Origin: Herbaspirillum sp. 3R11
Lineage (GTDB): Bacteria > Pseudomonadota > Gammaproteobacteria > Burkholderiales > Burkholderiaceae_D
Length of the DNA: 64,000 nucleotides
Assembly: GCF_004563925.1 (NCBI RefSeq)
Contig: NZ_SPNJ01000002.1
Location: 992,001-1,056,000, forward strand
Direction of reading: 5' to 3'
Shown: in pieces, positions 17,822 through 27,300 of the stretch
Layout of the letters: every line of letters starts with the position of its first letter
Position numbering within the stretch: position 1 is the first letter of the stretch
Program-made: the position numbers and the translations under genes
The notes under the pieces: model-generated
What the model was told of the DNA's origin: nothing
The model's input: the letters and a program-made list of their open reading frames with translations, nothing else
Database searches by the model: none

Positions 17822-17853
17822 AAAAAAGAGGACCGCGTGGTCCTCTTTTTTTT
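17822..17853. terminator. Intrinsic terminator after the glycine-zipper lipoprotein
   Basis: AAAAAGAGGACC - GCGT - GGTCCTCTTTTT with a run of eight T at 17846-17853. Symmetric A and T runs let it also terminate the convergent YciI-like gene. Confidence 0.92.
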
Positions 17854-17856
17854 GCC

Positions 17857-18159
17857 TCAATCCGGTTGCACCGGCGTCGCTGCGGTTTTCCCCACCACCG
17901 TGGTCCACGGCCGCACCTGCCACTGCGTCACCACACCGTTGAGGACATAGGGATCCTTGTTGGCGAAATTCTCGGCGACTTCCGGCGAATCGCCGGTGAA
18001 CAGCAGCAAGGCCTCATCTTCAGGATCGGCCAGCGCCCCGCCGAGGATCAGTTCACCGCGCGCACTGGCTTCCCAGGCGTACTTGAGATGCTCGCTGCGG
18101 AACGGCTGCTTGGCGGTCTTGCTGTCTTTGACGAAGCGATAAAACAGGGCGTAGTGCAT
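17857..18159 (-). CDS. YciI family protein
   Basis: 100 residues with the YCII-related dimeric alpha/beta-barrel pattern: MHYALFYRF, a HLKYAWEASARGELILGGAL middle part with the conserved His and Gly-Gly, and ENFANKDPYVLNGVV toward the end. The His/Asp pair is proposed to be catalytic in the family but activity is unknown. GAGG six bases upstream supports the ATG at 18159. The stop lies four bases from the lipoprotein terminator. Confidence 0.88.
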   Translation of the reverse strand: MHYALFYRFVKDSKTAKQPFRSEHLKYAWEASARGELILGGALADPEDEALLLFTGDSPEVAENFANKDPYVLNGVVTQWQVRPWTTVVGKTAATPVQPD

Positions 18160-18562
18160 GGCGGCCTCTTTTGGATGATGACGGTGGATGATGCAAATTG
18201 TACGCTGACATTCTGCGGACTTCCGGCGCGCTTCAAATAGAACGTCCAAGTGAACCTCCAAGCGAACTTCCAAGCCGACTTCAAAGCGTGCTTCAGCACC
18301 GCTTTCCCGGCTGTGTTCCTCGGTTGCAGTTTCAATAGGCGTCGGGTAACATCATTCGTCCGCCTTGCCGGACGAATCAGGAAAATAACCGGCAGCAGGA
18401 CCAAATTTGTACGCGCATTTGCATGCGCACTTGCACCACATCGCGTTGTTGGTTTGCGGCAATAAAAACAATCGTCCGCAGGCTGCACAAAAGAATACGT
18501 AAGCAGTACACGGTGCACATGAAGGGGGCCGTATTTCAGTCATTCTTACCGCCGGGGGAACG
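18160..18562. other. 403-base non-coding gap with a short tandem repeat
   Basis: Between the divergent YciI-like and binding-protein genes. Apart from the 12-base tandem repeat at 18229-18300, I see no convincing ORF, hairpin terminator or promoter pair; small overlapping reading frames here lack family features. Confidence 0.5.
18229..18300. repeat. Degenerate 12-base tandem repeat, about six units
   Basis: Units begin at 18229, 18241, 18253, 18265, 18277 and 18289. Examples are AACGTCCAAGTG, AACCTCCAAGCG, AACTTCCAAGCC and GACTTCAAAGCG. Consensus is close to RACTTCCAAGCG. The period is a multiple of three but no plausible gene covers it. Confidence 0.7.
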
Positions 18563-19375
18563 GTGATCCGCCGACGCTTCGCCGGCATCGTCTGTGCATG
18601 CAGCATGTTGTTCATGACCTGCGTCGCGGGCGCTGCTCAGGCAGCCGGTCCCGATTGCTCCCGCCCATATACCCTCGCTCTGCACGACCACGGCCTGTTG
18701 TATTCCGCCGATACCGACACCGGCATCGACAAGGACTTCGCCGATGAGCTGATCCGGCGCAGCGGCTGCAAGGTCGGCGTCAGCCTGATGTCGCGCGCGC
18801 GCATCTGGCAACTGATCGAATCGGGCGCGCTCGACTTCAGCCTGTCCGGCATCGCCAGTCCCGAGCGGAGCCGCTTCGCTTCCTTCGCCTGGTACTTCAG
18901 CAACAAGTATTACTTGCTGGTGCGCAAGGACGCCGGCATGCGCCAACTGATCGAGTTCGAACGCAGCGAGACCTTCCGGCTCGGCGTGATCCGCAGTTTC
19001 CGCTACAGCGCCTCGGCCAACCGCCTGGTCGACAAGCTGGCAAGCGCCAATCGCGTGACCCAGGCCGGCGGCCTCGATCCGCTGTACCAGGCACTGATGG
19101 CCAATCGCATCCAGGGCATGATCATGGAGCCGTTCGACTATCCGGTGGTGGAAGAGAAACACATACGCGACGTCACCGCGATCATCGAATTCAACGATCC
19201 CTCGATTCCGCACGGGCTGATCATGTCCAACAAGGCCTTGCCGCCCAGCGAGCGCGACAAGTGGCGTGCGCTGGTGGAAGAAATGCGCGCCGACGGCACC
19301 GTCCGCCGCATCTTCGAAAAATATTTCCCACCCTCGCTGGCGGCATCAATGGTCGACTTCAAGGCCGAGCCGTGA
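18563..19375 (+). CDS. Periplasmic substrate-binding protein (SBP_bac_3 type), paired with a GGDEF-EAL protein
   Basis: 270 residues: signal peptide (about 1-27, ending AAQAAG), then a type II periplasmic-binding fold like amino-acid receptors (GIDKDFADELIRRSG; SGIASPERSRFASF; MANRIQGMIMEP) and a C-terminal VRRIFEKYF helix. No permease or ATPase follows. Instead its TGA overlaps the GTG start of a membrane cyclic-di-GMP enzyme, so it most likely serves as a ligand-sensing partner rather than a transporter part. Cys residues near 32 and 69 could form a disulfide. Start codon may be GTG/ATG within the first codons; ATG-equivalent at 18563 has the GGGGG-rich upstream patch only. Confidence 0.82.
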   Translation: MIRRRFAGIVCACSMLFMTCVAGAAQAAGPDCSRPYTLALHDHGLLYSADTDTGIDKDFADELIRRSGCKVGVSLMSRARIWQLIESGALDFSLSGIASPERSRFASFAWYFSNKYYLLVRKDAGMRQLIEFERSETFRLGVIRSFRYSASANRLVDKLASANRVTQAGGLDPLYQALMANRIQGMIMEPFDYPVVEEKHIRDVTAIIEFNDPSIPHGLIMSNKALPPSERDKWRALVEEMRADGTVRRIFEKYFPPSLAASMVDFKAEP

Positions 19376-22300
19376 ACTGGATACGGCAAATCCTGTTGCC
19401 GTTGACCATCCTGGTCGCCGGCCTGTGCGTGACCTGGGTCGCCTGGGATCACGAGCGCGACGCCTCGCGGAAAGAGCTGCGCGCGCAATTCGATTTCTCC
19501 CTGCGCGAAGCGGTCAGCCGCGTCGAGCAGCGCGTCTCCAGCTATGAACAGATGCTGCACGGCGTGCAGGGTCTGTTCACCGCCAACGGAAAATTCGACC
19601 GCACGGCACTGCATGAGTATGTCGCGTCGCTCAATCTCGACGCCAATTTTTCCGGCATCCAGGCCATCGGCGCGGAAGAATGGATCAGCAAAGCCGACAA
19701 GACTGCGCACATCGCGCGCATGCACGAACTCGGTTTCACCGATTACGCCATCCGGCCCGCAGGAGAGCGTTCCGACTACGCGCCGATCATCATGCGCGAG
19801 CCCTATGTCGGTCGCAATCGCGTCACCTTCGGCTTCGATCCCTGGGCCGAACCCTATCGCCGGCGCGCCATGGAAAAAGCGCGCGACTCCGGCATGGCGG
19901 CGATCTCCGGCAAGGTCAAGCTGGACCTCGACGCCGACGGCCAGGGCCAGCCCAGCTTCCTGATGTACCTGCCTATCTATGCGCGCGGCATGCCGCAGTC
20001 GACCATCGCCGAACGCCGCGCCAGCCTGATCGGCTGGGTGCATGCCTCGTTCCGTATGAGCGATGTGGTCGCCAGCCTGTACGGCGAGCAGCCGATGGGG
20101 GTGACGTTTGCCATTTACGACGGAGTCGAACCGTCGCCCGAAGCCTTGCTGTACCAGTCGGCGGTCGGTCTTGACCAGAAGAAGCCGGCGTTGATCAGCG
20201 CAACCGAATACCTGGTGGTGGCCGGCCATAACTGGACATTGTCGATGAACACGCTTGACGACTTCACCACGCGCTTCGGCCGCAACGCGGAAGTGCAGAC
20301 TGCGCTGACCGGCGTCGGCCTGAGCGTGCTGCTGGCGTTGCTGGCCTGGCTGCTGATGTCGAGCCGGCGTCGTGCGATTCGTCTGGCCAACAAGATGACC
20401 AGCGAACTGCGCGCCAGCGAAGAACAGTTCCGCGCCATCGCCGACTGCACCGTCAACTGGGAAGTCTGGTGGGGCCTGGACGGCAAGCCGCGCTGGATCA
20501 ATCCCTCGGTATTCCATTACACCGGCTACACCGTCGAGGAATGCATGGCGATGCCGAACTTCAAGGCGCAGTTCATTTACCTGGAAGATCTGCCGCGCGT
20601 GGTGCCCGAGCTCGACAAGGGTCTGCTCGGCGAGCGCGGCGACGATCTCGAATTCCGCTGTGTGCGCAAGGACGGTTCGCTGTTCTGGCTGTCGGTGTCA
20701 TGGTTGCCGATCACCGACGCCAACGGCATCTTCACGGGGTTCCGCACCAGCGGTCGCGACATCACCGAGCGCAAGCAGGCCGAGGCTGAACTGCGCATCG
20801 CAGCAGTGGCCTTCGATTCGCTCGAAGGCATGATGGTCACCGACGCTGACAGCAGGATCCTGCGTGTGAACCAGGCCTTTACCCAGATCACCGGTTACGA
20901 CGCCGACGAAGTCATCGGCAAGACGCCGCGCCTGCTGCGCTCGGATCGACACAGCCCGGCGTTCCATCGCGCCATCTGGGAAAGCGTGCGTCACTCCGAC
21001 GGCTGGCAGGGCGAAATCTGGAATCGCCGCAAGAACGGCCAGGTCTATCCCGAATGGCTGACCATCTCGGCGGTGAAGGGCGATGACGGCGTGGTCACGC
21101 ATTACGTCGGCACCCATCACGACATCACCGAACGCAAGATCGCCGAAGAGCGCATCAAGGAGCTGGCCTTCTTCGACGCGCTTACGCGCCTGCCGAACCG
21201 AACGCTGCTGCTTGATCGCCTCAAGCAGGCGATTGCCGTCAGCACGCGCCACAAGACCAGCAGCGCCTTGCTGTTCATCGACCTTGATCACTTCAAGACG
21301 CTCAACGACACGCTCGGCCACGACAAGGGCGACATGCTGCTCAAACAGGTGGCGCAGCGGCTGGCGTTGAGCGTGCGCGCCAACGATACGGTCGCGCGCG
21401 TGGGCGGCGACGAGTTCGTGGTGGTGCTGGAAAGCCTGCATCGCAATCCGCAGGAAGCCGCCAGCCAGACCAAGGCCATCGGCGAAAAAATTCTCAGCGT
21501 GCTCGATTCTCCATATCAACTGGGCGACATCGAATACCGCACCACCGCCAGCGTCGGCGCCACGGTGTTCCGCGGTCGCCAGGCCTCGATTGACGAGTTG
21601 CTCAAGCAAGCCGACCTGGCGATGTACAAGTCCAAGGAAACCGGCCGCAATTCCATGAGTTTCTTCGACCCGGCGATGCAGACCGTGGTGCTGGAGCGCG
21701 CCGCGCTCGAAGCGGGCCTGCGCAAAGCCATTGACGGCGGCCAACTGGTGCTGCACTACCAGGCCCAAGTGGTCGACGGCGGCCGCGTGACCGGCGCCGA
21801 AGTGCTGGTGCGCTGGCAGCATCCGCAGCGCGGCACGGTGCCGCCTTCCGAATTCATCCCGCTGGCCGAAGAGACCGGCCTGATCCTGTCGCTCGGCAAC
21901 TGGGTCATGGAAACTGCCTGTACGCAACTGGCGTGCTGGGCGTTGCGCGCGGAGACCTCGCACCTGAGCATTGCCGTCAACGTCAGCGTGCAGCAATTCC
22001 GCGAAGCTGATTTCGTCGAGACTGTGTGCGGCATTCTCGAACGCACCGGCGCCAATCCGAAGCGCCTCAAGCTCGAGCTCACCGAGAGCCTGCTGGTCGA
22101 CAACGTCGAAGACATTATCCAGAAGATGTATGCGCTCAAGGCCAAGGGCGTCGAGTTCTCGCTGGACGACTTCGGCATCGGTTATTCGTCTTTGTCCTAT
22201 CTCAAACGCTTGCCGCTGAATCAGCTTAAAATCGACCAGTCGTTTGTGCGCGATGTCCTGATCGACCCCAACGATGCCTCCATCGCCAAGACCATCGTCG

Positions 22301-22482
22301 CACTCGCGCAAAGTCTCGGCCTGGGCGTCATCGCCGAGGGTGTCGAGACCGACGCGCAGCGTAATTTCCTGGCCGATGCAGGATGTCACGCCTACCAGGG
22401 CTACTTCTTCTGCCGGCCACTGCCGTTGGACGGATTCGAGCAATTCGTCCAGGCCTTCGATCCGATTCTCGATATGGAGTAA
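19372..22482 (+). CDS. CHASE-PAS-PAS-GGDEF-EAL cyclic-di-GMP signalling protein
   Basis: 1036-residue inner-membrane protein starting at GTG 19372 (GTGA overlap with the binding protein). Helix at about 5-25, periplasmic CHASE domain about 75-245, second helix about 310-330, two PAS/PAC units (about 350-465 and 475-590), GGDEF domain with intact GGDEF at 678-682 and an RxxD inhibitory site (RAND, 669-672), then an EAL domain with E810-V-L in place of EAL. Other phosphodiesterase residues are present (NVSVQQF, ELTES, DDFGIGYSS, KIDQSFV, EGVET). Both synthesis and breakdown of c-di-GMP are therefore possible, switched by periplasmic and PAS inputs. Confidence 0.93.
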   Translation: MNWIRQILLPLTILVAGLCVTWVAWDHERDASRKELRAQFDFSLREAVSRVEQRVSSYEQMLHGVQGLFTANGKFDRTALHEYVASLNLDANFSGIQAIGAEEWISKADKTAHIARMHELGFTDYAIRPAGERSDYAPIIMREPYVGRNRVTFGFDPWAEPYRRRAMEKARDSGMAAISGKVKLDLDADGQGQPSFLMYLPIYARGMPQSTIAERRASLIGWVHASFRMSDVVASLYGEQPMGVTFAIYDGVEPSPEALLYQSAVGLDQKKPALISATEYLVVAGHNWTLSMNTLDDFTTRFGRNAEVQTALTGVGLSVLLALLAWLLMSSRRRAIRLANKMTSELRASEEQFRAIADCTVNWEVWWGLDGKPRWINPSVFHYTGYTVEECMAMPNFKAQFIYLEDLPRVVPELDKGLLGERGDDLEFRCVRKDGSLFWLSVSWLPITDANGIFTGFRTSGRDITERKQAEAELRIAAVAFDSLEGMMVTDADSRILRVNQAFTQITGYDADEVIGKTPRLLRSDRHSPAFHRAIWESVRHSDGWQGEIWNRRKNGQVYPEWLTISAVKGDDGVVTHYVGTHHDITERKIAEERIKELAFFDALTRLPNRTLLLDRLKQAIAVSTRHKTSSALLFIDLDHFKTLNDTLGHDKGDMLLKQVAQRLALSVRANDTVARVGGDEFVVVLESLHRNPQEAASQTKAIGEKILSVLDSPYQLGDIEYRTTASVGATVFRGRQASIDELLKQADLAMYKSKETGRNSMSFFDPAMQTVVLERAALEAGLRKAIDGGQLVLHYQAQVVDGGRVTGAEVLVRWQHPQRGTVPPSEFIPLAEETGLILSLGNWVMETACTQLACWALRAETSHLSIAVNVSVQQFREADFVETVCGILERTGANPKRLKLELTESLLVDNVEDIIQKMYALKAKGVEFSLDDFGIGYSSLSYLKRLPLNQLKIDQSFVRDVLIDPNDASIAKTIVALAQSLGLGVIAEGVETDAQRNFLADAGCHAYQGYFFCRPLPLDGFEQFVQAFDPILDME

Positions 22483-22485
22483 TAC

Positions 22486-23208
22486 ATGTCCGCTGCTTCC
22501 AACGCTGCTTCAAAGATTACCGATTTCCCCATCAACGCTAAATGGCCCGCGCAGCATCCCGAGCGTATCCAGCTGTATTCGCTGCCGACGCCCAATGGCG
22601 TGAAGGCCTCGATCATGCTGGAAGAAACCGGCCTGGCCTATGAGCCGCACCTGGTCAGTTTTGACACCAACGACCAGATGTCGCCGGAATTCCTGTCGCT
22701 CAATCCGAACAACAAGATCCCGGCGATCATCGATCCCGATGGTCCGGGCGGCAAGCCGCTGGCGCTGTTCGAATCGGGTGCGATCCTGCTTTACCTGGCC
22801 GAGAAAACCGGCAAGTTCCTGCCGCAGGATCCGGCCGCGCGTTACGAAGCCATCCAATGGGTGATGTTCCAGATGGGCGGCATCGGTCCGATGTTCGGCC
22901 AGCTCGGCTTCTTCCACCGCTTCGCCGGCAAGGAATATGAAGACAAGCGTCCACGCGACCGTTACGTCGCCGAATCGCGTCGCTTGCTCGGCGTGCTCGA
23001 CCAGCGCCTGGCGGACCGCGAATGGGTGATGGGCGACTACGGCATCGCCGACATTGCGATCTTCCCGTGGGTGCGCAACCTGGTTGGTTTCTACGAAGCA
23101 GGCGAGCTTGTCGGCTTCCAGGATTTCAAGAACATCAAACGCACACTAGACGCCTTCGTCGCCCGTCCTGCGGTGATCAAGGGACTGGCGATTCCCGCGC
23201 GCGGCTGA
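22486..23208 (+). CDS. Glutathione S-transferase, Nu-class (YfcG/YghU-like)
   Basis: 240 residues. The thioredoxin-like N-domain carries the LPTPNG motif (near residues 32-38) and NPNNKIPAI cis-proline loop characteristic of YfcG/YghU disulfide-bond oxidoreductases, followed by an ESGAILLYLA glutathione-binding segment and an all-helical C-domain. Uses glutathione for peroxide or disulfide reduction. It starts three bases after the GGDEF-EAL stop with GGAG overlapping that stop, so it is likely cotranslated with it; a functional link is not obvious. Confidence 0.92.
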   Translation: MSAASNAASKITDFPINAKWPAQHPERIQLYSLPTPNGVKASIMLEETGLAYEPHLVSFDTNDQMSPEFLSLNPNNKIPAIIDPDGPGGKPLALFESGAILLYLAEKTGKFLPQDPAARYEAIQWVMFQMGGIGPMFGQLGFFHRFAGKEYEDKRPRDRYVAESRRLLGVLDQRLADREWVMGDYGIADIAIFPWVRNLVGFYEAGELVGFQDFKNIKRTLDAFVARPAVIKGLAIPARG

Positions 23209-23225
23209 TCAGCCGGAGGCAAGCC

Positions 23226-24125
23226 ATGACCTTTGACGGACGCCTGCTGGCCGGCGTCAGCGTGCTGGCCGCGGTGATCGAGCGCGGCACGTTCGCGCGT
23301 GCGGCCGAAGCGCTCAACATGTCGGACTCCGGCGTCAGCCGCGCCATCGCCCGATTGGAGGTACGCGTCGGCGTGCGCCTGTTGGACCGCACCACGCGTT
23401 CGATGAACCTGACCGATGAAGGCCGGCGCTTTTACGAGCAGGTGGCGCCGCTGCTGGCCGGTATCGAAGAGGCCGCCGTCGACGCCTCCGGCTCGGCCAG
23501 CGCCGTGCGCGGCCGCCTGCGGGTGGACCTCGATCCCTTTTTCTCGCGGCTGCTGCTGGCCGAACATCTCGGCGCCTTCCTCGAAAAATATCCCGACCTG
23601 ACGCTGGAGCTGACCACGCGCGAACATCTCGGCGACCTGGTCGCCGACGGCATCGACGTCGCCATCCGTTTCGGCAAACCGCCGACCTCGACCACGGTGG
23701 CGCGCAAGCTGCTGGAGACGCGCATCCTCACGGTCGCCTCGCCGGCTTACCTGGCAAAGCATGGCAAGCCGGCGCATCCGTCCGAGCTGGTCAATCATCA
23801 ATGCATCCATTTCCGTGACCCGACCACGGGCCGACCGTACGAGTGGGTGTTCCACAAGGGGCGCAAGGTGATCGAGGTGGATCCGCCCGGCCGGCTCATC
23901 CTCAACGATTCCGGCACCATGCTGCTGGCGTGTAGCGCCGGCGCCGGCATCGCCCAGATCCTGGCGCTGGGTACGCAGAACGTGCTGAAGCAGGGGCAGT
24001 TGGTGGAGATTTTCCCGGACTGGCCCGACGAACGCTTTCCGCTCTATGCGCTGCATCCTTCGCGTCACCGGCCGCCGGCCAAAGTACGGGCCTTCATCGA
24101 TTTCGCGCTGGAGGCGGTGCGCTGA
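23226..24125 (+). CDS. LysR family transcriptional regulator
   Basis: 299 residues: LysR helix-turn-helix at about 5-62 (ARAAEALNMSDSGVSRAIARLE) and an effector domain of the DsdC/PecT-like group (VADGIDVAIRFGKPP). GGAGG 10 bases upstream decides the ATG at 23226. Seventeen bases after the GST gene in the same direction, so probably in the same transcript. LysR proteins next to a GST often control it. Confidence 0.9.
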   Translation: MTFDGRLLAGVSVLAAVIERGTFARAAEALNMSDSGVSRAIARLEVRVGVRLLDRTTRSMNLTDEGRRFYEQVAPLLAGIEEAAVDASGSASAVRGRLRVDLDPFFSRLLLAEHLGAFLEKYPDLTLELTTREHLGDLVADGIDVAIRFGKPPTSTTVARKLLETRILTVASPAYLAKHGKPAHPSELVNHQCIHFRDPTTGRPYEWVFHKGRKVIEVDPPGRLILNDSGTMLLACSAGAGIAQILALGTQNVLKQGQLVEIFPDWPDERFPLYALHPSRHRPPAKVRAFIDFALEAVR

Positions 24126-24329
24126 TTCAGTTTGATGATGTCGAAAAGACAACATTAAACGAGGATCGCAAGAGCTGCCGGGCAGTCCCTGCGTGCAGAG
24201 GGATTCAAGTATAATTTTCGCGCGATTTCCCTATAAGAAAAAGAACTACCAACGCGGTGATCCGGTCTGACCGGTCACGATTATCGTCTTGTTATTCCTT
24301 GTCCCCAACACCACTCGACGGAGCACAAC

Positions 24330-27300
24330 GTGCCAGGTTTTTCCATGCCAGCTGATCAACGCATCGATGCAAAACCAACACGCGCCGGTGGCGCCATTTC
24401 CGGTCCGCCGCTGCCGCCGGGACCGCTGATCGGTTTCGGCGTCGCGATTCTCGCGGTGATCCTGATTTCCTTCTTTTCCTATCGTGCGCAGGAAGTGCGC
24501 GCCAGCACTGCCGAGCTGGTGTCGCACACCATCGAAGTGCGCGAACAGCTGCAGGCGCTGGTGTCCGTGCTCAAGGATGCCGAGACCGGCCAGCGCGGCT
24601 TCCTGCTGACCAATACCGAAACCTACCTGCTGCCGTACACCAACGCCAAGGCGGCGTTGCCGGGTCAGGTGAAACGCCTGCGCAGCCTGATCAGCGACAA
24701 TCCTGAACAGGTCCAGCGGCTCGATGCCGCCGCCGCCATGGCGAAGGACAAGATGGATGAGCTGGCCGAAAGCATCGAGTTGCGCCGCTCGCTCGGGGCG
24801 GAAGCTGCACTGGCGGTGGTGCGCACCAACCGCGGCAAGGTGGCAATGGACCGCTTGCGCACGATCACCGATGAAATGGAGCTCAATGAACGCAACCTGC
24901 TGGCCAGTCGCCAGGAAGAGTGGCGCGATGCGGTGGTGTTCGCCTCCGCAGTGACCTGGATCGGCTCGGGCGTGTTGCTGGTGCTGATCGTGGCGGCTGC
25001 GGTGATGACGTCGCGTGACTACCGTGCGCGTGAGCGCCAGGTGTGGATTCGCTCCGGCCAGCTCGGACTCGCTGCACGCCTGCAGGGCGAGCAACGGCTC
25101 GACGTGCTGGGCGACAACGCGCTGGCTTTCCTGGCCGACTATCTGGGCGCGCAGGTCGGCGCGATTTACATCCATGACGACATCGAGACTTTCCGTCGAT
25201 TTGGCTCGTACGCCATCGGCGCCGGTTCCAGCCATGCCGCGCTGCAACCCGGCGACGGCCTGCTTGGGCAGGCGGCAAAAAACAATCGCGTGGTGCATGT
25301 GCGCGACGTGCCGGACGGTTACCTGCCGGTGACGTCCAGTCTCGGCGCCAGCAAATCGCGCGAGCTGCTGATCGCACCGGCCAGCATCGACGGTGCGGTG
25401 CAGGCGGTGATCGAACTCGGTTTCTTCCGTCCGCTGCACGCGGCTGAACTGGAGTTGCTGGAGCGTACCGCCGAACTGATTGCCGTCTCGGTGCGCTCTT
25501 CCAAGGACCGCACGAAACTGGAAGAACTGTTGGAAGAAACCCAGCGCCAGGCGGAAGAACTGCAAACGCAGGAAGAAGAACTTCGCGTCAACAACGAAGA
25601 ACTGGAAGAACAGAGCCAGGCGCTCAAGTTGTCGCAGGCGCGTCTGGAAACCCAGCAGAGCGAGCTGGAAGAAACCAACGCTCAGCTGGAAGAACAGGCG
25701 CAGCAACTGGAAGCGCAAAAGGAAGATCTGTCCAAGGCGCAGATCGTACTGGTGGAGAAGGCCTCCGAACTGGAGCGATCAAACCAGTACAAGAGTGAAT
25801 TCCTCGCCAACATGAGCCACGAGTTGCGTACGCCGCTCAATTCGACATTGATCCTGGCCAAGCTGCTGGCCGACAACAAGAACGGCAACCTGACCGACGA
25901 GCAGGTGCGTTTCGCTCAGACCATTTCTTCGGCCGGCAACGATCTGCTGGCGCTGATCAACGACATCCTCGATTTATCGAAAATGGAAGCGGGCAAGATC
26001 GACATCGTCTCCGAGCAGGTGCGGGTGCAGAAGCTGACCGAAGAATTGACGGCGACCTTCCTGCCGACCGCGCAACAAAAGAGCTTGCCGTTCAGGACCA
26101 TCGTCGAAGCCGGCACGCCGGAACATATCGTCACCGATGCGCAACGCCTCGGCCAGATCCTCAAGAACCTGTTGTCCAACGCGGTGAAGTTCACCGACAA
26201 GGGCGAAGTCACGTTGACGATTTATCCGAATGCCGAAGGCCGGGTGGCGTTTTCAGTGCGTGACACCGGCATCGGCATCGCCGACGACCAGCAACAGTTC
26301 ATCTTCGAAGCGTTCCGCCAGGCCGATGGCAGCACGCATCGCAAATATGGCGGCACCGGCCTCGGCCTGTCGATCTCGCGCGACCTTGCGCGCATTCTCG
26401 GCGGCGACATCCAGGTGCAGAGCCGCCTGGGTGAAGGCAGCATCTTCACGCTGACCTTGCCGTTGGCGTATTCGCCGGAAGCTTCGAACCGGGTGCTGCC
26501 GATGACCGGCGACGCCAAGGTCGCGGCGATGCCGTCTGGCACGCAGACCTCTCATGGTAACCACGCCAACCACGCTTCATCGGTGATCTCGGCCGCACGC
26601 GCGTCGCTGGCCGCCACTGCGGCGCCCGATGTGCAGGCGCCCTCGCGCACTGCGCAAAGCCTGCATCCGATTTCCCTCGACGATGATCGCCATCGCCTCA
26701 AACCGGCTTCGCGCCTGATTCTGGTGGTCGAGGACGACACTGCGTTTGCGCTGATCCTGCGCGACCTGGCGCATGAGATGGGCTTCCAGTGCGTGATCAC
26801 GCACTCCGCCAACGACGGCGTGGCGGCGGCCGATCTGTACCGCCCGAGTGCGATCCTGCTCGACATGAACCTGCCTGATTTTTCCGGTCTCGGCGTGCTC
26901 GACCAGATCAAGCGCAATCCGCGCACGCGCCATATTCCGGTGCATGTGGTGTCGGTCGCCGACTACATCCAGGAAGCCATGGAACGCGGCGCCGTCGGCT
27001 ACGCGCTGAAGCCGGTCCAGCGCGAACAGCTGATTGATGCCTTCCGCAAGCTCGAAGCCAAGTTCTCGCAAAGCCTGCACCATGTACTGGTGGTCGAGGA
27101 CGATGCGCGCCAGCGCGACAGCATCCGCCAGTTGCTGGGCACCGATGACGTCAACATCGTCGGTGTCGAGACGGCGGCCGAGGCGCTCGAACAATTGCGC
27201 ACCACCACCTTCGACTGCATGGTGATGGACCTCAACCTGCCCGATCTGAGCGGCTACGAGTTGCTGGAAAAGATGGCGGCACAGGAAGACGTCGCCTTCC

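Noticed and set aside
20698-22443. Long minus-strand open frame (581 codons) opposite the GGDEF-EAL gene
   Set aside because: Composition is rich in His/Gln/Arg/Val as expected from the complement of a GC-rich gene; the plus-strand protein has full domain architecture.
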